Program-made: the position numbers and the translations under genes
Assembly: GCF_010548375.1 (NCBI RefSeq)
Contig: NZ_JAAGLY010000020.1
Coordinates: 62,001-126,000 of the forward strand
Direction: 5' to 3'
Length of the DNA: 64,000 bases
Origin: Streptomyces sp. SID13726
GTDB taxonomy: Bacteria > Actinomycetota > Actinomycetes > Streptomycetales > Streptomycetaceae
Part shown: positions 60,927 to 64,000 of the stretch, piece by piece
Layout: the number at the start of each line of letters is the position of its first letter
Numbering within the stretch: the first letter of the stretch is position 1
Notes under the pieces: model-generated
Told to the model about the DNA's origin: nothing
The model's input: the letters and a program-made list of their open reading frames with translations, nothing else
Databases searched by the model: none

Positions 60927-61109
60927 GTGCCTGTGGAGGGGGCAGAGTCAGAGACTGTGGAGGGGGCAGAGGAGTCCGAGACTGCGCCCGACCGAGACCA
61001 CATCAAGGCGGTTGTCGACGGATGGCCCCCGCTGAGTCCCTTTCAGCGAATCGCGCTAGGCGTGATCCTGGGACCAGAGGCGGAGGAACCAGAGACACCC
61101 GAGACATGA
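60927..61109 (+). CDS. WPPLS-motif small protein (right-end copy)
   Basis: This 60-residue protein starts at GTG 60927 behind GAGGGGGG; a longer start at 60876 is possible. It has an acidic N-half and the C-terminal block IKAVVDGWPPLSPFQRIALG, then VILGPEAEEPE. This matches the left-end gene at 21499 (VVRAQVDTWPPLSESQRERL). It probably belongs to the excised-state or integration module. Function unknown. Confidence 0.6.
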   Translation: MPVEGAESETVEGAEESETAPDRDHIKAVVDGWPPLSPFQRIALGVILGPEAEEPETPET

Positions 61110-61110
61110 G

Positions 61111-61142
61111 TAAGGCCCCTGTCCCGATTGGCAGGGGCCTTA
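61111..61142. terminator. Bidirectional terminator at the right end
   Basis: TAAGGCCCCTG (61111-61121) pairs with CAGGGGCCTTA (61132-61142). The same stem is used at 45344-45379. It separates the convergent WPPLS gene and the 97-residue gene. Confidence 0.85.
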
Positions 61143-61433
61143 CGTCGTGTCTCGGCAACGGTCTAGGTCTTTGTTCCGGTCGAATCGCGTAAGCGTCCGT
61201 CCATCAAAGGTGTTCCACAGAATCGTGATGACGCGCTTTGCCGCAAGGTTCACGGCCAACACGATGCGGTCTGTATGGATGAGATGAACGCCCGGATAGG
61301 CCATGGACTCAATGGGCCTAACCGGGCGCTCTATTGCCTCTCTCAATTCCTCGGGGTCTAGCGCCATGTCGACTGCGCGACTCAAGGCGTGATGCGTGAA
61401 ATTCCATTCGTCGGCATTGCGACGCGCAGTCAT
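61140..61433 (-). CDS. DUF4258-like small protein
   Basis: This 97-residue protein starts MTARRNADEWNFTHHALSRA at ATG 61433 behind GAGAGGG. The string HHALSRAVDMALDPEELREA and then HLIHTDRIVLAVNLAAKRVI matches the DUF4258/RelE-like beta-sheet fold, where a helix is followed by strands of a ribonuclease or RNA-binding barrel. No antitoxin is next to it, so a toxin role is only possible. It lies between the WPPLS gene and the integrase. Confidence 0.5.
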   Translation of the reverse strand: MTARRNADEWNFTHHALSRAVDMALDPEELREAIERPVRPIESMAYPGVHLIHTDRIVLAVNLAAKRVITILWNTFDGRTLTRFDRNKDLDRCRDTT

Positions 61434-61464
61434 ATGGCTGCCCTCTCTGGGGCAGCACTGCCCC

Positions 61465-63123
61465 CTATTGCCGCGGGATCACGGTGATTGTCGAGTAGTC
61501 AAGTTCTTCCGCAGGCGCAGCCTGAGCGCGCTTGCCCGGCTTCCGCCTGGGCGCCTGCCCGCATACGACGTACGTCATGAGGCGGACGATTTCCCGCCTG
61601 GGGCCCAACTCAAGTCGGCCCCATACCTGTTCGGCTGTCTCGTGTGCTGTCACGAAATCCTTGAGGGGCGATTCCCCTACAGCCTCCGTGAGCGTGGCAG
61701 AGATCGCCCTCAACCGGGCATTGATCTTTGCGTTGCCCGTCTGCAACTGAGCGGCATCAATGCTGGGCTTGTCCGGGTCGGTTTCCGCGAACATGACGGC
61801 AAGTTGCGTTCGCTTTTCGATCAACACCGCCTGTTCGTTGCGCAGTCCCTCAACGTCGATTTCCTCGCCCTGGGGTGACACAAGCTCGATGAGATCCGGG
61901 CGGGACAGGCGCTCAACAATCAGCGCCGCAATGTACGTGTCGAGCAACGGTGCCGGTTGCCTGCCCTTGTCGCACACGTTGCACAGGTACAGAGGCATGG
62001 ACGTTCCGGGAGTCTTGCAGCGCTGCCGCATGTACGGGCGCTCATGCTCCGGAATCTTGTCAATCTCGGCTGCGGTGACCCCGGGGCCTAGGCAGCGCTC
62101 ACAGAGGTAAATGAGGCTGCCAAGCCACTTGGGGGTGTTGCCGGTTGTCGTCTTGCGTGATGGGTCGGCAAACAAGGTAATCAGCGCCTGCCTCTCATCT
62201 TCGGTGATGATCGGATCAAAGGCGTTCCACTTGACGATTTCGCCTCGCCATACTGCGTGCCCCGCAACGCGAGGTGAGGTGAGGATGCCGAACAGGGTTT
62301 CCCGAGACCACCGCCCAGTCAGGACATTTTTGCCCCGGCGCGTCACCTTGCGTCCATCCGTCTCAGAGACAGTCGGAACCTTGCGCCTGTTGAGCGAGAG
62401 CAATACCTGATTCACCGGGACTTTGCCCAACAGAGCTTTCTTCCAACTGCGGATTTCGTCCCGCTCGTTGGGCCTGTGTTGGGTCATGTCCAACACAGGA
62501 ACGTTTTCGTAAACCCTGTCGGCGATATCGGCCCTGGGGTTGATGCACTTGGAGCGCACGCGCCCGGTATCGACACCCCACCCGAACGGCCGGACGCCTC
62601 CGCCCCATTCACCATTCAGGGCGCGTCGCTTGTGCGAGAGAGAGACGCGCTCGCCCTTGTGGGCGGACTCTTCCTCTGCCTTGACAATGTCGCGCTTGAA
62701 GTCGGCCCTACCGGCTGCCCGCTTGAAGTTGTACGGGCCTCCGCGTTGCTGACTCCACAGGGTTGCACCCTTGGCGACGCACAGACGAATGAACTCATCC
62801 GCCTCCGACGTGTCACGTGTGAGCCTGTCTGCATGCCACACGATGACGATGGTGATGAGTCCCGCTTCAATGTCCCGCAGTAGGTCTTGGAACCCTGGGC
62901 GCTCGCGCTTTTGGGCAAAGGCGGAAATGCCAATGTCGGAGTAGTGCCGCTCGACTGCGCGCCCGACGTCCTCAAGGGCGAAATCCTCGTTCTCGGTGTG
63001 CTGGGACGCCACCCCCTTGCCCGTCTTCTGCTCATCAAGGGAGACTCGCCCGTAGCTCACGCAGAGTTGCGCGAGCGCTACGGATTGCGGCAGATTGGGC
63101 CGGATCAGAGTGGACTGTCCCAT
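61465..63123 (-). CDS. Large serine recombinase (phage integrase)
   Basis: This 552-residue integrase starts at ATG 63123, with GGAGG 12 bases before it; a longer frame to 63234 runs over attR and is not used. The catalytic serine is S28 in SYGRVSLDEQ. The resolvase domain contains ADRLTRDTSEADEF. The C-terminal part holds the recombinase domain, a zinc ribbon (CERCLG ... CNVC) and a coiled coil (EGLRNEQAVLIEKRTQLAVM). attP lies directly upstream, 43-71 bases before the start, so attR partly overlaps its promoter region. Confidence 0.95.
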   Translation of the reverse strand: MGQSTLIRPNLPQSVALAQLCVSYGRVSLDEQKTGKGVASQHTENEDFALEDVGRAVERHYSDIGISAFAQKRERPGFQDLLRDIEAGLITIVIVWHADRLTRDTSEADEFIRLCVAKGATLWSQQRGGPYNFKRAAGRADFKRDIVKAEEESAHKGERVSLSHKRRALNGEWGGGVRPFGWGVDTGRVRSKCINPRADIADRVYENVPVLDMTQHRPNERDEIRSWKKALLGKVPVNQVLLSLNRRKVPTVSETDGRKVTRRGKNVLTGRWSRETLFGILTSPRVAGHAVWRGEIVKWNAFDPIITEDERQALITLFADPSRKTTTGNTPKWLGSLIYLCERCLGPGVTAAEIDKIPEHERPYMRQRCKTPGTSMPLYLCNVCDKGRQPAPLLDTYIAALIVERLSRPDLIELVSPQGEEIDVEGLRNEQAVLIEKRTQLAVMFAETDPDKPSIDAAQLQTGNAKINARLRAISATLTEAVGESPLKDFVTAHETAEQVWGRLELGPRREIVRLMTYVVCGQAPRRKPGKRAQAAPAEELDYSTITVIPRQ

Positions 63124-63166
63124 GTGTCCGTTATACCTCCGTTTGGGGCCCCTGTTAAGGGCTAGC

Positions 63167-63212
63167 GAATCGGGCACACAGGCCATGTGTGGGGAAGTCG
63201 ACCCTGCTGCAC
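63167..63212. other. attR junction
   Basis: Phage sequence GAATCGGGCACACAGG, CCATGTGTGGGG joins the core AA (63195-63196) and then chromosomal GTCGACCCTGCTGCAC (the ABC ATPase). The phage arm is 24/28 identical to the reverse complement of the arm at attL. The native codon series GGC-AAG-TCG-ACC is restored when the two chromosomal halves are joined. Confidence 0.9.
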
Positions 63213-63746
63213 TGTCTCGCCGGCATCGTGACACCCGACTCCGGGTCGATCCTGTACGGCGGGCGCGAGATGGCGACCATGAGCGACGCCGAGCGCAGTG
63301 CCCTCAGGCGCTCCGACTTCGGGTTCGTCTTCCAGTTCGGGCAGCTGGTCCCCGAACTGACCTGCGTCGAGAACGTGGCGCTTCCGCTGCGCCTGAACGG
63401 CACCTCCCGCAAGGAGGCCGAGCGGACCGCGCTCACCTGGATGGAGCGCCTGGAGGTCGACGGCCTCCGCAAGAAGCGGCCCGGTGAGGTGTCCGGCGGC
63501 CAGGGGCAGCGGGTGGCCGTGGCCCGGTCCCTGGTGACCAGCCCGCGCGTGGTGTTCGCCGACGAGCCGACCGGCGCGCTCGACTCCCTCAACGGCGAGC
63601 GGGTGATGGAGCTGCTCACGGACGCCGCCCGGTCCACCAACGCGGCCGTCGTCCTCGTCACGCACGAGGCACGGGTCGCCGCCTACTCCGACCGCGAGAT
63701 CGTCGTACGGGACGGCAAGTCCCGGGACATGGAGCGGGTCGTATGA
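63195..63746 (+). pseudogene. ABC transporter ATPase, 3' part after the prophage
   Basis: The reading frame resumes at AAG with KSTLLHCLAGIVTPDSGSIL, GGREMATMSDAERSALRRSD, the signature SGGQGQRVAVARSL, Walker B VVFADEPTGALDSL and the switch histidine VLVTHEARVAAYSD. It lacks its start in the lysogen. GTG 63189 could start a shorter peptide that lacks the glycines before the Walker A lysine. The stop overlaps the FtsX permease ATG. Confidence 0.92.
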
Positions 63747-64000
63747 ACGTCGGGCAGTGGTCAAGGGACCTCGGCATGGGGGTCAGGTTCGCCTTCGCGG
63801 GCGGGCGCGAGGGGTGGATGCGGGCGACGCTGACCGCGGTCGGCGTCGGTCTCGGGGTGGCCTTGCTGCTGCTGACCACCGCGCTGCCGAGCGCGCTCTC
63901 GGTCCGGCACGAGCGGGAAGCCGCCCGCTCGGACATCACGTACAACGAGCCGACCGTGAAGAAGGGCGACAACACCCTGCTGTCGGCGAACGCGTCGACC
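63743..64000 (+). CDS. FtsX-type ABC permease, N-terminal fragment
   Basis: This is the start of a permease: MNVGQWSRDLGMGVRFAFAG, then GREGWMRATLTAVGVGLGVA and LLLLTTALPSALSVRHEREA. The first membrane helix is near residues 31-52. The ATG overlaps the ATPase stop (ATGA), so the three genes padR, ABC and permease form one operon. FtsX/MacB-type permeases work with such ATPases in peptide or drug export and cell-envelope stress. The rest lies outside the window. Confidence 0.9.
   Translation, partial: MNVGQWSRDLGMGVRFAFAGGREGWMRATLTAVGVGLGVALLLLTTALPSALSVRHEREAARSDITYNEPTVKKGDNTLLSANAST

Larger units (their letters stand above)
21420..63195. mobile_element. Integrated siphovirus prophage (about 41.8 kb, serine integrase)
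   Basis: The element runs from the AA core at 21420-21421 to the AA core at 63195-63196. It carries a serine integrase beside the right end, a full head, tail and lysis set, terminase, replication genes and control genes. All morphogenesis genes look open and normal in length, so it may be inducible. It splits an ABC ATPase gene in its Walker A motif. Compared with the flanking chromosome its genes show lower third-position GC. Confidence 0.95.

Noticed and set aside
61140..61433. A full toxin-antitoxin module with the neighbouring WPPLS gene
   Set aside because: The genes are convergent with a terminator between them, and the WPPLS protein does not resemble an antitoxin.
21420..63195. A tRNA gene as the attachment site
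   Set aside because: Both junctions lie inside an ABC ATPase gene and no tRNA-like sequence was seen at either end, consistent with a serine rather than a tyrosine integrase.

Overview
The window is high-GC DNA from a Streptomyces chromosome, with an intact-looking siphovirus prophage inserted in it. Streptomyces is indicated by a WhiB-like regulator, a DUF397 protein paired with an XRE/DUF5753 regulator, RsbW-type ATPase proteins, GTG and TTG starts, and the gene order ppgK-ispH-permease-xseA-xseB-glpX-wblI-fumarases. I recall that order from the S. coelicolor SCO5039-SCO5060 region; this is from memory, not a search.

Left chromosomal part (1-21420). A fragment of ychF is followed by a DUF6542 membrane protein, polyphosphate glucokinase, IspH, an APC permease, both subunits of exonuclease VII, a malonic semialdehyde reductase-type nitroreductase, a DUF4245 protein, class II fructose-bisphosphatase (glpX), WblI, a DUF1707 protein and both a class I and a class II fumarase. 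Next come a DUF402 protein, a GAF/PP2C/HATPase phosphatase of the SpoIIE type, a class A penicillin-binding protein, an SPFH protein with an overlapping ribbon-helix-helix gene, and a PadR regulator. The PadR gene overlaps an ABC ATPase gene that is cut inside its Walker A motif.

Prophage (about 21420-63195, 41.8 kb). A serine integrase lies at the right end and reads inward. The two junctions rebuild an intact GSGKST Walker A codon series (attB) and a nearly perfect 58-bp palindromic attP centred on AA. The left arm holds control genes: a WPPLS-type small protein, two HATPase proteins, an AraC regulator and the DUF397/XRE pair. From about 26.8 to 45.3 kb, all on the minus strand, come the lysis genes (holin, GH25 lysin), tail fibre and minor tail genes, tape measure, tail chaperones with a GGGAAAA -1 frameshift site, two paralogous tail-tube genes, connector genes, a capsid with a fused scaffold domain, prohead protease, portal, terminase and an HNH nuclease. 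From 45.4 to 61.1 kb lies the early region: a RepA-like ATPase next to an array of CCTGTCCGGACAGG palindromes, a primase-polymerase, an SSB-like protein, a split and overlapping C5 methyltransferase, a RecB/Cas4-like exonuclease, an Hjc-like nuclease, and many tiny overlapping zinc-ribbon genes.

Right chromosomal part (63195-64000). The rest of the ABC ATPase is followed by an overlapping FtsX-type permease that runs off the window. Excision would therefore restore a PadR-ABC-permease operon.

The most unusual signals are the out-of-frame overlap in the methyltransferase pair, the extreme attP symmetry with a core inside the Walker A lysine codon, a TGCAA-N2-TTGCA operator in front of three prophage control or early genes, the CCTGTCCGGACAGG array, and diverged copies of the 3' end of the class I fumarase gene left in the fumarase intergenic region.
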